The position numbers and the translations under genes are program-made. A stretch of DNA of 64,000 bases from UBA5794 sp963714375 (GTDB lineage Bacteria; Actinomycetota; Acidimicrobiia; Spongiisociales; UBA5794), in contig CAVQOG010000008.1 of NCBI GenBank assembly GCA_963714375.1, positions 682,001 through 746,000 on the forward strand, in the 5' to 3' direction. Of the stretch, positions 40,404 through 50,131 are shown in pieces. Under the pieces are notes generated by a model that saw only the letters and a list, made by a program, of their open reading frames with translations, made no database searches and was not told the DNA's origin. The first letter of the stretch is position 1, and each line of letters opens with the position of its first letter.

Positions 40404-40955
40404 ATGTCTATTCCGAACCTTCTTGCTGTGATCCGACTGTTGCTGACGCCGGTCGCGATGGTTCTGATCCTCCACTCGCCGGACAACCGCAGCTATGCGT
40501 ACGCAGGTGCGATCGTGTTTGGCATTGCTGCACTCACCGATTTCGCAGACGGATACCTTGCCAGGCGGTGGCGGATCACGACGGCGCTCGGCGCATTTCT
40601 TGATACGGTCGCGGACAAGGTGCTCATCACAGGAGCCCTGATCGCGCTGGTGCAGATCGACACCACTTCAACGTGGATTGCCTTCATCATCATCGGGAGG
40701 GAGATCGCGATCATGGGGCTCCGGTCGGTGGCTGCGCTCGATCAGTCGACCGTTCCGCCGTCAATCTGGGGGAAGTGGAAGGCGACGGTCCAATTCGTTG
40801 CAATTCTGTTCGCAATCGCCCTGTTCGACATCACGATCGGTCCACTCAGGCTTGACGAATGGCTCATGTGGCTCGCTGTCGTCGTGACGCTCCTTTCTGC
40901 AGGTGATTACTTCTCTAAGTTCCGCGGTGTGTTGTCCCGCCGTGACCGGACCTAG
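40404..40955 (+). CDS. pgsA: CDP-diacylglycerol--glycerol-3-phosphate phosphatidyltransferase (PgsA-like)
   Basis: 183 residues from ATG 40404. The CDP-alcohol phosphotransferase signature D-x2-DG-x2-AR-x8-G-x3-D-x3-D is complete (DFADGYLARRWRITTALGAF then LDTVADK). Four or more membrane helices. N-terminal SIPNLLAVIRLLLTPVAMVLI is typical of PgsA. It makes phosphatidylglycerol phosphate in the inner membrane, though related phosphatidylinositol- or cardiolipin-type enzymes cannot be excluded. A TAGGAT box ends 8 nt before the ATG and could be the -10 of a leaderless transcript. Confidence 0.9.
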   Translation: MSIPNLLAVIRLLLTPVAMVLILHSPDNRSYAYAGAIVFGIAALTDFADGYLARRWRITTALGAFLDTVADKVLITGALIALVQIDTTSTWIAFIIIGREIAIMGLRSVAALDQSTVPPSIWGKWKATVQFVAILFAIALFDITIGPLRLDEWLMWLAVVVTLLSAGDYFSKFRGVLSRRDRT

Positions 40956-41929
40956 TGCCCCCGTCTCGTAGCGCCTTTGTCACCGGGGGAACCGGCCTCG
41001 TCGGATCGCATCTCGTCCGATCTCTCATCGCCGACGGCTGGGACGTGGTCGCTCTCGTGAGATCCGAAAAAGGTGGCTCGACGATCCAGGCGGCCGGTGG
41101 CGCATTCGTCATGGGGGATGTCACTGTCTCTGATGGTCTCGTCGAAGCAATGACGGGTGCTGACATAGTCTTCCACGTCGCAGGCATCAACGAGGGATGT
41201 CCAAGAAACACGGCACAGATGGACGACGTCAACATCAACGGTGCTGTGCGGATCGTGGAAGCAGCGGCAGAAGCCGGAAGTGAGCGAGTCGTGCTGACGT
41301 CCTCCGTTGCTGCGATTGGTGAGGAATCGGGAACCGTCGGCGATGAAACGACCGAACACTTCGGAAAGCATGTTTCTGCCTATGCCAGATCGAAATACTT
41401 CGGGGAAGTTGCAGCCCGTGAGACCGCGAAGCGACTCGGCATTGACCTGGTCGTGGTGAACCCTGCCTCGGTGCAAGGACCGGGTCGAAGCTCGGGTTCG
41501 GCTGAGATCTTGTTGTACGCCCTTCGCTCGCACCGGCCGTGGCTTGTCGATCTGACCGTTTCGATTGTCGACCTCGCGGACTGCAGCCGCGGTCACATCC
41601 TGGCAGCGGAGCGCGGGGTTGCCGGTGAGCGGTACATCCTTTCGGGAGCGACCTTGTCGGTGCGCGAGGCCGTCACGATTGTGGCTCCGATCCTGGATCG
41701 ACAGATCCGCCCTCGCTGGATTCCCCCTGCGGTTGTCAGGTACCTCGGGACGCCACTCAGCCGGTTGGTTGGCGGCAGCAAGGTCTGCCCGGATCTTGTG
41801 AGAACCTTGCTCCATGGCCACCGCTACGACAACACCAAGTCCATCACCGACCTTGGCATGGCGTATACGCCCATTGAGGAAACATTTGCGGCAACGATCG
41901 ACTGGTTCCGCACCGAAGGTCTCATATAG
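40955..41929 (+). CDS. NAD-dependent epimerase/dehydratase (extended SDR)
   Basis: 324 residues from GTG 40955, overlapping the pgsA stop. AFVTGGTGLVGSHLVRSL is the NAD loop, FHVAGINEG the conserved strand, VVLTSSVAAIGE carries the catalytic Ser and HVSAYARSKYFGE the Tyr-x-x-x-Lys. C-terminal WIPPAVVRYLG and LGMAYTPIEETFAATIDWF are typical of dihydroflavonol-reductase/3-beta-HSD-like SDRs acting on lipids or isoprenoids. It appears to be an intact paralogue of the broken gene at 24593-25693. Confidence 0.88.
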   Translation: MPPSRSAFVTGGTGLVGSHLVRSLIADGWDVVALVRSEKGGSTIQAAGGAFVMGDVTVSDGLVEAMTGADIVFHVAGINEGCPRNTAQMDDVNINGAVRIVEAAAEAGSERVVLTSSVAAIGEESGTVGDETTEHFGKHVSAYARSKYFGEVAARETAKRLGIDLVVVNPASVQGPGRSSGSAEILLYALRSHRPWLVDLTVSIVDLADCSRGHILAAERGVAGERYILSGATLSVREAVTIVAPILDRQIRPRWIPPAVVRYLGTPLSRLVGGSKVCPDLVRTLLHGHRYDNTKSITDLGMAYTPIEETFAATIDWFRTEGLI

Positions 41930-41998
41930 CCTTCAGCCTCCGCTCTCAACGAGCTGCTGGCGGAAAGCTGTGAGCTGTAAGCCGTAAGCTCCCTCCTT

Positions 41999-44900
41999 GT
42001 GTCTGCTCCTCTTGAGATCCTGCTCGATCGATGGCGTCCTGCGCTTGATCTGCCGATTCCCGGCCGGTTTGTTGTGCCGCCCGCAGCACGCGCCGTCGTC
42101 CTTGCCGGGTCGCTCCAGAACTCGGATCGGTCAATCCTTGCGATCGTCTCGGGAGAGCGCGAGGCCGAGGAGTTGGCCGAGGACGTCGAGCTATTCACCC
42201 ACTCGGTATTCCATCTCCCTGCGTGGGAGACATTGCCCTTTGAACATGTGTCGCCGAACGTCGTCACGATGGGGCGACGGGTTGTTGCTCGCCACGCCCT
42301 GACACAAGGTGCTCCCTGCATCGTTGTTGCATCGGTGAGGGCTGTGACCCAGCGGGTATCCCCGACGACCACTACGCCCTTGCTCCTGGACGGGGGATCC
42401 GAGTATCCGTTTGACGATCTGGTTGCCACCGCCACCGCAACGGGCTACCGCCGCGTGGATCGCTGTGAAGCACGCGGTGACTTTTCCGTGCGCGGTGGCA
42501 TCATCGACATCTATCCACCGAACGCGGCCGCTCCGCTGCGCCTTGACTTCTACGGAGACACGCTCGAGGCCATCCGGACCTTCTCGGCTTCGACACAACG
42601 ATCTGAGGACGATCTCGAATCGGTCTCAGTCTTTCCTGCGAGGGAGCTTCTCCTTGACCCTGTGATTCGTGCCCGTGCTGCCGAGCTTCGTGACGACGCA
42701 CCCTGGGCAGCCGAGACGTGGGATCGTATTGCTGCGGGTGTCACATTTCAGGGGATGGAGTCGTGGCTTCCGTGGCTTGCCAACCCACAGACAGTCCTTG
42801 ACCAGTCCGTGGCATCGGTGGTTCTGTTCGACCCCGTGCGGTGCGCCGAACGAGCGACCGACCTTATCCGGGAGGAGACTGACCTTGCCGGGGCGTTGTC
42901 TGGCACATGGGGGGACGACGGTCCCGACTCTGGCGAGCATCCGCCGCTCTACCTGCCACTGGAGACCGACAAGATCATGACTCGGCTTCTCGAAGCTCCA
43001 CCCCATGCCTCAGGACCAGGCGACGACGGGTACTCGATCGGCACGCTTGATGGAGTCGCCGGAGATCCAGAGTCCATCGCAACAGCGATCAACCGATGGA
43101 AGGACCGAGGCGTCTCGATCGTGGTTGCTATGGACGGCGAAGGTGCCGCACGTCGTGTATCTGGTCTGCTCTCGGAAGCGGGTGCCGATCTTCCGGTTCT
43201 CGACACACTCACCGCCGTTGCACCGGCAGTCACTCCCATCGGGATACATGCCGGGTTCGTCCTGCCTGCCGTCGGATTCGGCGTCGTTGGGGAACAGGAG
43301 GTTGCCGGCCGACGAAGGGCGCACCGCAAACTTGGCAAGGGAACCCGCAAGGCTCAGCCAGATGCATATCGGGATCTCAACGAGGGCGACTACGTCGTAC
43401 ATCACCATCATGGCATCGGACGTTTTGCCGGGCTCGTGCATCGTGAGATCGGCGGCGTCGAACGTGACTACCTCCTTGTGGAGTACGCCGGTGAGGACAA
43501 GCTGTATGTCCCAACCGATCAGTTGGCTGCAATCACCCGCTACACCGGCGGTGAGGCACCGCGTCTGTCTCGCATGGGTGGGTCGGATTGGTCCCAGACC
43601 CGAGCACGTGTCCGCAAGGAAGTCGCCGTTGTCGCCGACCAGGTGGTTGCCCTCCACCGAAAACGCGCCGCAGCAACAGGACACGCCTTCGACCCTGATA
43701 CCCCGTGGCAGCAAGAGTTTGAAGCGGCCTTCCCGTTCGAGGAGACACCGGACCAGATGCAGGCGATTCTCGACGTGAAGGCTGACATGGAATCAGATCG
43801 CCCAATGGACCGTCTCATCTTCGGCGACGTCGGGTACGGCAAGACTGAGGTTGCGATCCGGGCGATGTTCAAGGCCGTTCAGGGGGGCAAGCAGGCGGCC
43901 ATGCTCGTCCCGACCACCCTCCTCGCTCAGCAGCACTTTGCGACCTTTGAGGACCGCTATGCACCATATCCGATGCGAGTCGAAATGCTGTCACGGTTCC
44001 TCACACCGGCCCAGCAGCGAAAGGTGATCGCGGGTCTCGAGGACGGAAGCGTCGATATCGTCGTTGGCACACACCGACTGCTGTCGACCGATACCGTGTT
44101 CAAGGATCTTGGACTTGTAGTGGTTGATGAGGAGCAGCGTTTCGGTGTTAGTGCCAAGGACGCGCTCCGTGAGATGCGGGCAAGCATCGACGTTCTCACG
44201 CTCACCGCGACGCCGATTCCCCGAACGTTGGAAATGGCACTCACCGGGATCCGAGACGTAACCAACATCCGGACTGCTCCACAGGATCGACATCCCATAC
44301 TCACCTACGTCGGGCCGTACGACGAGAAGGCGGTTTCTGCGGCAATCAGACGCGAGATGCTGCGAGAAGGACAGGTCTATGTGGTTCACAATCGTGTCCA
44401 ATCGATTGACCATGCTGTTGCACGACTCCGCGATCTTGTGCCAGATGCACGATTTGCGATCGCCCACGGACAGATGGCGGAGGCGCAACTCGAACAGGTC
44501 ATGTTCGATTTCTGGAACCACGAATCCGACGTGTTGGTGGCAACAACGATCATCGAGTCCGGCCTCGATGTTCCTCAGGTCAACACCCTGATTGTTGAGA
44601 GATCAGATCGGCTGGGATTGGCTCAGCTCTACCAACTGCGAGGCAGAGTCGGTCGGTCAAGCCAGCGCGCGTACGCCTACCTGTTCCATCCAACCGAGGA
44701 GCGGCTCGGCGAGAACGCATATCGCAGACTTGAGGCGATCGGTCAGTTCTCAGACCTCGGAAGCGGATTCGAGCTTGCCATGCGGGACCTCGAGATTCGT
44801 GGAGCCGGGAGCATTTTGTCGGAAACCCAATCTGGGCACATCGCGGCAGTCGGTATCGATCTGTACACCGAGCTGGTTGCTGACGCGGTTCTCGAACTCA

Positions 44901-45391
44901 AAGGCGAGACGCCGCCTGAGCCCGAGCTCGAACCGATCCGGATTGATCTCATGGTCGATGCCCACCTTCCGGAGGACTATGCCCCCGGTATCGAGGCGCG
45001 TCTTGAGGCCTATCGGCGGCTTGCGGGTGCCACAACCGAGCGCCAAGTCGACGATGTCGTGACCGAATGGCAGGATCGCTTCGGGCCGTTGCCCGAAAGC
45101 GCTGTCGCGTTGATCGCTGTTGCGCGTCTGAGAGTGGAGGCGATGCGCATCGGAATCGAGGAGGTCGTGGCAAACCGCAAGGAGATCAGGATCGGACCCG
45201 TGGCGATGAAAGCGTCGCAGGAGGTTCGCCTTGAACGGATTGCCCGCGGTGCTCTCCTTCGCTCCAACACGTTGTATCTGCCAGCATCGTTTGCTACCGG
45301 GAGCACTGCTGCAGGTGTGATTGCCGACTTCCTCCGTAGAATGTGGCCAGCACCGGGTGATTCCGATGCTGAATCCAACGACTCCAGATAG
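41999..45391 (+). CDS. mfd: transcription-repair coupling factor Mfd
   Basis: 1130 residues from GTG 41999. An SF2 translocase that removes RNA polymerase stalled at lesions and recruits UvrA. The UvrB-like N-terminal region (residues ~1-340) is followed by an RNA-polymerase-interacting domain (NEGDYVVHHHHGIGRFAGL). The motor has Walker A FGDVGYGKTEVA (~607), LVPTTLLAQQHF, Walker B VVVDEEQRFG (~705), TATPIPRT and the relay VATTIIESGLDVPQVNT with QLRGRVGRS. The C-terminal TRCF domain is present. Length is normal. The preceding 70 bp hold only AGCTGTAAGC-like short repeats. Confidence 0.97.
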   Translation: MSAPLEILLDRWRPALDLPIPGRFVVPPAARAVVLAGSLQNSDRSILAIVSGEREAEELAEDVELFTHSVFHLPAWETLPFEHVSPNVVTMGRRVVARHALTQGAPCIVVASVRAVTQRVSPTTTTPLLLDGGSEYPFDDLVATATATGYRRVDRCEARGDFSVRGGIIDIYPPNAAAPLRLDFYGDTLEAIRTFSASTQRSEDDLESVSVFPARELLLDPVIRARAAELRDDAPWAAETWDRIAAGVTFQGMESWLPWLANPQTVLDQSVASVVLFDPVRCAERATDLIREETDLAGALSGTWGDDGPDSGEHPPLYLPLETDKIMTRLLEAPPHASGPGDDGYSIGTLDGVAGDPESIATAINRWKDRGVSIVVAMDGEGAARRVSGLLSEAGADLPVLDTLTAVAPAVTPIGIHAGFVLPAVGFGVVGEQEVAGRRRAHRKLGKGTRKAQPDAYRDLNEGDYVVHHHHGIGRFAGLVHREIGGVERDYLLVEYAGEDKLYVPTDQLAAITRYTGGEAPRLSRMGGSDWSQTRARVRKEVAVVADQVVALHRKRAAATGHAFDPDTPWQQEFEAAFPFEETPDQMQAILDVKADMESDRPMDRLIFGDVGYGKTEVAIRAMFKAVQGGKQAAMLVPTTLLAQQHFATFEDRYAPYPMRVEMLSRFLTPAQQRKVIAGLEDGSVDIVVGTHRLLSTDTVFKDLGLVVVDEEQRFGVSAKDALREMRASIDVLTLTATPIPRTLEMALTGIRDVTNIRTAPQDRHPILTYVGPYDEKAVSAAIRREMLREGQVYVVHNRVQSIDHAVARLRDLVPDARFAIAHGQMAEAQLEQVMFDFWNHESDVLVATTIIESGLDVPQVNTLIVERSDRLGLAQLYQLRGRVGRSSQRAYAYLFHPTEERLGENAYRRLEAIGQFSDLGSGFELAMRDLEIRGAGSILSETQSGHIAAVGIDLYTELVADAVLELKGETPPEPELEPIRIDLMVDAHLPEDYAPGIEARLEAYRRLAGATTERQVDDVVTEWQDRFGPLPESAVALIAVARLRVEAMRIGIEEVVANRKEIRIGPVAMKASQEVRLERIARGALLRSNTLYLPASFATGSTAAGVIADFLRRMWPAPGDSDAESNDSR

Positions 45392-45397
45392 AAAACC

Positions 45398-46357
45398 ATG
45401 TCCTCCACGCCACAACTCGCCCTACGCCGCCTCGCTGTTATCGCATCTGTCCTTGCGCTGTTCGCCGTGGGGTGTTCGGCTGTGACCAACTCCATTACAG
45501 CGGCGGCCGTGGTTGATGGAACAGCCATCGATGATGAAGGCGTCTACGGGCTCGCCGGCCTTGACGCCGAAGAAGGAACGGTTCCAGCGGCCGAGTTCCG
45601 CGATGCCCTTTCACTCCTCATCATTCAGCAGGCCCTCCTGCACGCAGCCGCTACGGATTTTGGGCTCGACGACCTATCGAGTCAGGAGGCGATCGACGCT
45701 TTTGTGGAGTCGCTCCCACCCGAGCAGCAGCAGAGCATCCAGATCAGCATTGACGCTGGCGTCGCAGATGGGCGAGACCGGGCCGCAACGGAGAACTATC
45801 TCTACACCCAACAGCTGCTCGCAAAGGGAGTTTCCGATGCGATTCTGAGTGACCCGGCATTTCTTGAATCGGTGTACAACAACAACCCCGAGCTCCTTGT
45901 CACGGTATGCGCGAGTCACATACTCGTTGCCACTGAGGAAGAAGCCCTTGACGTCATGGCCCGTCTCGAAGCGGGAGAGGACTTTGCCGCCATTGCCAAC
46001 GAGGTGAGTCTTGATCAACAATCACCTGGAGGCGTGCTGCCATGCCCGGTTTCCGTCTACTCGTTCGGACAGGAACTCGCACCGGCCATGCAAGGAGCGC
46101 CGATCGGCGAGATTTCAGGACCTGTCGCCTCACAGTTCGGGTTCCATGTGCTTTTCATCGATTCACGCGACCAGCCCGAGTCTCTTGAGGAGTTGGCGGC
46201 GGATCCGTCCCGCTGGGTGTCAGCCGCCATCCTCGACACCGAGCTGACCACTTGGTACAACGACGCTCTCTCCCGAGCCGACATCACGGTCCGATCACAG
46301 ATCGGGACGTGGAACCCCGAGGCTGACGCAATCACCCCACCGCCATCGTCCCCCTGA
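45398..46357 (+). CDS. lipoprotein peptidyl-prolyl isomerase, SurA/PrsA-like
   Basis: 319 residues. The N terminus RRLAVIASVLALFAVGC is a lipoprotein signal (lipobox AVGC). A helical chaperone region (~35-165, DALSLLIIQQALLHAAATDFG) precedes a parvulin domain recognisable from VCASHILVATEEEALDVMARLEAGEDFAAIANEVS, a GGVLPCPVSVYSFGQELAPAM stretch and VASQFGFHVLFI. Two Cys in the parvulin domain may pair. It is an extracytoplasmic folding factor, between mfd and mazG as in other actinobacteria. Confidence 0.9.
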   Translation: MSSTPQLALRRLAVIASVLALFAVGCSAVTNSITAAAVVDGTAIDDEGVYGLAGLDAEEGTVPAAEFRDALSLLIIQQALLHAAATDFGLDDLSSQEAIDAFVESLPPEQQQSIQISIDAGVADGRDRAATENYLYTQQLLAKGVSDAILSDPAFLESVYNNNPELLVTVCASHILVATEEEALDVMARLEAGEDFAAIANEVSLDQQSPGGVLPCPVSVYSFGQELAPAMQGAPIGEISGPVASQFGFHVLFIDSRDQPESLEELAADPSRWVSAAILDTELTTWYNDALSRADITVRSQIGTWNPEADAITPPPSSP

Positions 46358-47808
46358 TGTCGATCACGGTCATCGGCCTCGGTCCGTCAGGGTTCGAGCA
46401 TCTCGATGAACACCAGCGCTTCGCACTCACCGACCCATCCAACAGGGTGATTGTTCGGACGCTTCGCCATCCGGCAGCGGCCGCCCTCGCAGAGATACGC
46501 CCCGTTGAATCGTGCGACGATCTCTATGATCAGCACACTGACTTCGACATGTTGTATCGGTCGATCGTCGATCGGGTCATGGCAGCGGCGTCCACCGGCC
46601 CAGTTGTGTATGCCGTTCCTGGCAGCGCAGTCGTCGGCGAGCGGGCGGTGACTTTGCTACGGGCGGCGTCGTCCGATGCCGGATTCCCCATTCGTGTTCT
46701 GCCTGGACTGTCGTTCCTTGATCTTGTCTATGGAGCAGTTGGTGTTGATCCAATCGCTGACGGGCTCCAGATCGTCGACGCCCGAACGTTGCGTGACCCC
46801 CTCCCTCTCCATCTTCCAACAGTCATCACCCAGGTTGATTCAGTTCTCAGGGCAGCCGACCTTTCTGTTGCCCTCGGTCGCGTTCTTGATCCCGATCATC
46901 CCATCACCATCCTCGACAGGCTGGGTGATGGGGACGAAACGGTATTGACCTCGTCCGTCGGGAGCCTTGCCACATTCGACGCCGGGGCACGGACGACGGT
47001 ATTCGTGGAACCAGCCACTGTCGGCCTTCTCGGCCTGATCGCAACGAACCGGGTTTTGCGACGTGAGTGTCCGTGGGACAAGAAACAGACCCATCACACG
47101 CTGTTGACCCACTTGATCGAGGAGGCCTACGAGGCAGCCGATGCAATCATGGCGCTGCCGATCGATGCTCCCGAGGGCGACAACGACTTTGGGGCGTATG
47201 CCGAGGTCGAAGAGGAACTCGGTGATCTGCTCCTTCAGGTGGTGTTTCACGCAACGCTTGCGTCTGAAGCTGGTGCATTTGACGTGGACGAGGTGGCGGA
47301 GGGAATCCGTCGCAAGCTTGTTGCACGTCACCCCCATGTGTTTGGCGACGTTGAGGTTGCCGACGCCGATGAGGTGCTTTCCAATTGGGAGGACATCAAA
47401 CGAGAAGAAAAGCAGCGATTGAGCCTTATGGACGACATTCCGGTTGGTATGCCAGGCGTCTCTCGGGCGCTCAAGGCCCAGGGCCGGGCGAACAGTGTCG
47501 GCTTCGACTGGTCCGAACCCGACGAGGTTGTCGCAGTTCTTCGAGCAGAGATCGATGAACTCATTGCCGCAGACGACTCCGAGGCTGTCCTCCATGAGGT
47601 TGGTGACATCCTCTTTTCTGCGGTGAACCTTGCTCGGTTCCTCCATGTTGATCCTGAGGTGGCGCTGCGTATGAGCGTTGACCGGTTCATGACTCGGTTC
47701 CGTGCCATGGAAGCCGATCTTGCACAGGACGGGGCTTCGATCGCTGAGGCATCCGATCCCGAGATGGCCGCTGCATGGCAGAGAGCCAAGCGAACGGGCG
47801 TTTCGTAG
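46357..47808 (+). CDS. mazG: MazG-type NTP pyrophosphohydrolase with N-terminal methylase-like domain
   Basis: 483 residues. Residues ~1-220 resemble the tetrapyrrole-methylase fold (SITVIGLGPSGFEHLD, YAVPGSAVVGERAV, VLPGLSFLDLVYG) as in the B. subtilis YabN fusion. The C-terminal part carries two MazG modules: the first with CPWDKKQTHHTLLTHLIEEAYEAADAI and EVEEELGDLLLQVVFHA (metal-binding EExxE/ExxD), the second near RANSVGFDWSEPDEVVAVLRAEIDEL. It likely hydrolyses non-canonical NTPs. ATG overlaps the previous stop. Confidence 0.92.
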   Translation: MSITVIGLGPSGFEHLDEHQRFALTDPSNRVIVRTLRHPAAAALAEIRPVESCDDLYDQHTDFDMLYRSIVDRVMAAASTGPVVYAVPGSAVVGERAVTLLRAASSDAGFPIRVLPGLSFLDLVYGAVGVDPIADGLQIVDARTLRDPLPLHLPTVITQVDSVLRAADLSVALGRVLDPDHPITILDRLGDGDETVLTSSVGSLATFDAGARTTVFVEPATVGLLGLIATNRVLRRECPWDKKQTHHTLLTHLIEEAYEAADAIMALPIDAPEGDNDFGAYAEVEEELGDLLLQVVFHATLASEAGAFDVDEVAEGIRRKLVARHPHVFGDVEVADADEVLSNWEDIKREEKQRLSLMDDIPVGMPGVSRALKAQGRANSVGFDWSEPDEVVAVLRAEIDELIAADDSEAVLHEVGDILFSAVNLARFLHVDPEVALRMSVDRFMTRFRAMEADLAQDGASIAEASDPEMAAAWQRAKRTGVS

Positions 47809-47856
47809 CTTTGTGAAAGCTCTGACCAACGCCACTCAGGCCCTACCCTCAGGCCC

Positions 47857-49143
47857 ATGACATCGACATCCACAACCATCATCGATATCCGTGCCCGTGA
47901 AGTGCTCGATTCGCGGGGCAACCCGACCGTTGAAGCCGAAGTCCGTCTGGATGGCGGAGGCTTTGGAAGGGCAATTGTGCCTTCAGGAGCATCCACGGGA
48001 GCGCTCGAAGCCGTAGAACTCCGTGACGGCGGCAGCCGCTACGGAGGAAAGGGCGTATTGACCGCCGTGGAGAATGTCAACGGTCCCATTGCTGATTCCT
48101 TGATCGGCATGGATGCCACCCGACAGGAAGCCGTGGACCAGATCATGGTGGATCTTGACGGGACACCGACCAAGGCCAATCTCGGTGCGAATGCGATCTT
48201 GGCTGTGTCGCTTGCAACCGCACGCGCCGCTGCGGCCGGCGTTGATCTCCCGACGTACCGATATCTCGGGGGAGCCAACGCACGAACCCTTCCGACTCCA
48301 TGCTTCAACGTTGTAAACGGTGGAGCTCATGCTGCAAACTCGATCGACACACAGGAGTTCATGCTCGTGCCCGGTGGGCTGCCGAGTTTCAGGGAGGCAG
48401 TTCGCGCTGGCGTCGAGGTGTATCACTCGCTTCGTACCGTGCTGTCTGAGCGCGGGCACGCCACCAATGTCGGCGATGAAGGTGGTTTTGCTCCCGACCT
48501 CGACAGCGATACCGATGTTCTCGAAACACTCATCGAGGCGGTGGAGCGTGCCGGGTACATTGTGGGAGAACAGATCAGCTTCGCCCTCGATGTGGCTGCA
48601 ACAGAACTGTTCCGCGACGGTGCGTACCACCTGTCGGGCGCATCCCTCACATCAGACCAGATGGTCGAGCATCTGGGAGCACTGGTCGACGCCTACCCGA
48701 TTGTCTCCATCGAAGATGGGTTGGACGAAGCCGATTGGAGCGGATGGGCGACCTTGACCTCCAAACTCGGATCGCGGTCCCAGATCGTGGGTGACGATCT
48801 GCTTGTCACGAACGTTGATCTCCTTCGCAAAGCCATCGACGAGGACGTGGCAAACGCAATCCTGATCAAGGTCAATCAGATTGGTTCCCTGTCCGAGACC
48901 CTCCATGCAATGGAACTCGCTGAACGCGCTTCGTACGGAACAATGGTGAGTCATCGATCAGGCGAAACCGAGGATTCATTCATCGCCCACCTTGCCGTCG
49001 CAACGAACGCTGGTCAGATGAAGACTGGCGCGCCAGCCCGTGGCGAACGTACTGCCAAATACAACCAATTGCTTCGCATTGAAGAGGATCTCGGCGAAGA
49101 TGCCAGGTACGCAGGCTGGGATCGATTCCGAAAGTTTCTATGA
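47857..49143 (+). CDS. eno: enolase
   Basis: 428 residues. Converts 2-phosphoglycerate to phosphoenolpyruvate. AREVLDSRGNPTVEAEV and FRAIVPSGASTGALEA-like N terminus, PCFNVVNGGAHAANSIDTQEF, DEGGFAPDL, metal ligands in FALDVAATELF, SIEDGLDEADW and VGDDLLVTN, the catalytic Lys in NAILIKVNQIGSLSET, and SHRSGETED. Standard length. Confidence 0.98.
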   Translation: MTSTSTTIIDIRAREVLDSRGNPTVEAEVRLDGGGFGRAIVPSGASTGALEAVELRDGGSRYGGKGVLTAVENVNGPIADSLIGMDATRQEAVDQIMVDLDGTPTKANLGANAILAVSLATARAAAAGVDLPTYRYLGGANARTLPTPCFNVVNGGAHAANSIDTQEFMLVPGGLPSFREAVRAGVEVYHSLRTVLSERGHATNVGDEGGFAPDLDSDTDVLETLIEAVERAGYIVGEQISFALDVAATELFRDGAYHLSGASLTSDQMVEHLGALVDAYPIVSIEDGLDEADWSGWATLTSKLGSRSQIVGDDLLVTNVDLLRKAIDEDVANAILIKVNQIGSLSETLHAMELAERASYGTMVSHRSGETEDSFIAHLAVATNAGQMKTGAPARGERTAKYNQLLRIEEDLGEDARYAGWDRFRKFL

Positions 49144-49589
49144 CCGAGACTCTCATACGCGAAGAAGAGGCAGCTCAGCCAGCCACGGCGCGCAAGAAGC
49201 GCTCACGCTGGCCGACTCTGTTGTTCGTCGTGCTGCTCGTATCCCTCGGACTCGTCGTCTCAGGTGTGCTTCCGCTCCAGCAGTACCTTGCGCGAGAGAA
49301 CCAGGTGAACGCAGCGTTGGCCGAACTCGCGATTGTTGAGGCACGCAATGCCGAACTGTCCGCTGATGTTGACGCGTTGCTCACCGATCAGGAAATCGAA
49401 CGTGTCGCACGCGAGCAGTACGGCTTCGTGCGAGAGGGAGAAATCGGCTACGTCGTGATCACCCCCGATATCGAGGACTCAGCCGTGTCCACGCCAACAC
49501 CCGTAGCCCCAGTAGTGGATGACCCTCCCGGCTTCTTTGAGAGGATTTGGCGGTTCCTCACTGGTGGCGACGTTGTCGACGATGGTTGA
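49140..49589 (+). CDS. FtsB/DivIC-type septum formation initiator
   Basis: 149 residues, overlapping eno by 4 bases. A basic cytoplasmic N terminus (ARKKRSRWP), one membrane helix (TLLFVVLLVSLGLVVSGVL), an extracytoplasmic coiled coil (ENQVNAALAELAIVEARNAELSADVDALL) and the family's VAREQYGFVREGEIGYVV. An acidic/Pro tail follows. It forms the divisome complex with FtsL/FtsQ. The position after eno matches the mycobacterial order. Confidence 0.92.
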   Translation: MTETLIREEEAAQPATARKKRSRWPTLLFVVLLVSLGLVVSGVLPLQQYLARENQVNAALAELAIVEARNAELSADVDALLTDQEIERVAREQYGFVREGEIGYVVITPDIEDSAVSTPTPVAPVVDDPPGFFERIWRFLTGGDVVDDG

Positions 49590-49606
49590 CCGATCCGTCG
49601 TCAACA

Positions 49607-50131
49607 ATGGATGATCGAGCCGTCGTAGCGGTTCAGATCGGTCGACCCCCGCGCTCTGACGTTGTCGCTGAAGCCCGCTGCCACCTTGATCTTCCTGTTG
49701 TTATCGCCGTTCCGCCGATCCTTGACGATGGCACTCCCTTCCCCACATCGCACTGGCTCACCTGTCCGCTCGCGGTGGTCCGTATCAGTCGACTGGAAGC
49801 TGCTGGCGGTGTGCGTGCAGCGGATGAGCGAATTGCCGCCAACCCCGATGTGGCTGAAGCGTTCGGTGCAGCGATGACTCGCTACGAATTGAACCGGCAG
49901 GAGCGGATACCCCCGGATTGGGATGGTCCGATACCTACGGGTGGGATTGCGGGCTCGAAGGGCGGCGTCAAGTGTCTCCACGCCCAGTACGCCGACACGG
50001 CAGCGGGAAATGAGAATCCGATCGGTGAGGATGTCGCCGAACGCATTGAGCCGTTCAGTTGTCTGGTCCCGTGTGTCGTCGCCAGCGACGACGGGATGGC
50101 CCTCAATGACGAGTGGGTTGAGCCGTCGTGA
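49607..50131 (+). CDS. DUF501 family protein
   Basis: 174 residues from ATG 49607 (the frame is open to 49547 but that overlaps the FtsB gene). QIGRPPRSDVVAEARCHLDLPVVIAVPPILDDGTPFPTSHWLTCP is the typical DUF501 beginning, and GGIAGSKGGVKCLHAQYADTAAGNENPIGE its conserved core with Cys and His that could bind metal. Function unknown; it nearly always lies between ftsB/divIC and ppx in actinobacteria, as here. Confidence 0.9.
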   Translation: MDDRAVVAVQIGRPPRSDVVAEARCHLDLPVVIAVPPILDDGTPFPTSHWLTCPLAVVRISRLEAAGGVRAADERIAANPDVAEAFGAAMTRYELNRQERIPPDWDGPIPTGGIAGSKGGVKCLHAQYADTAAGNENPIGEDVAERIEPFSCLVPCVVASDDGMALNDEWVEPS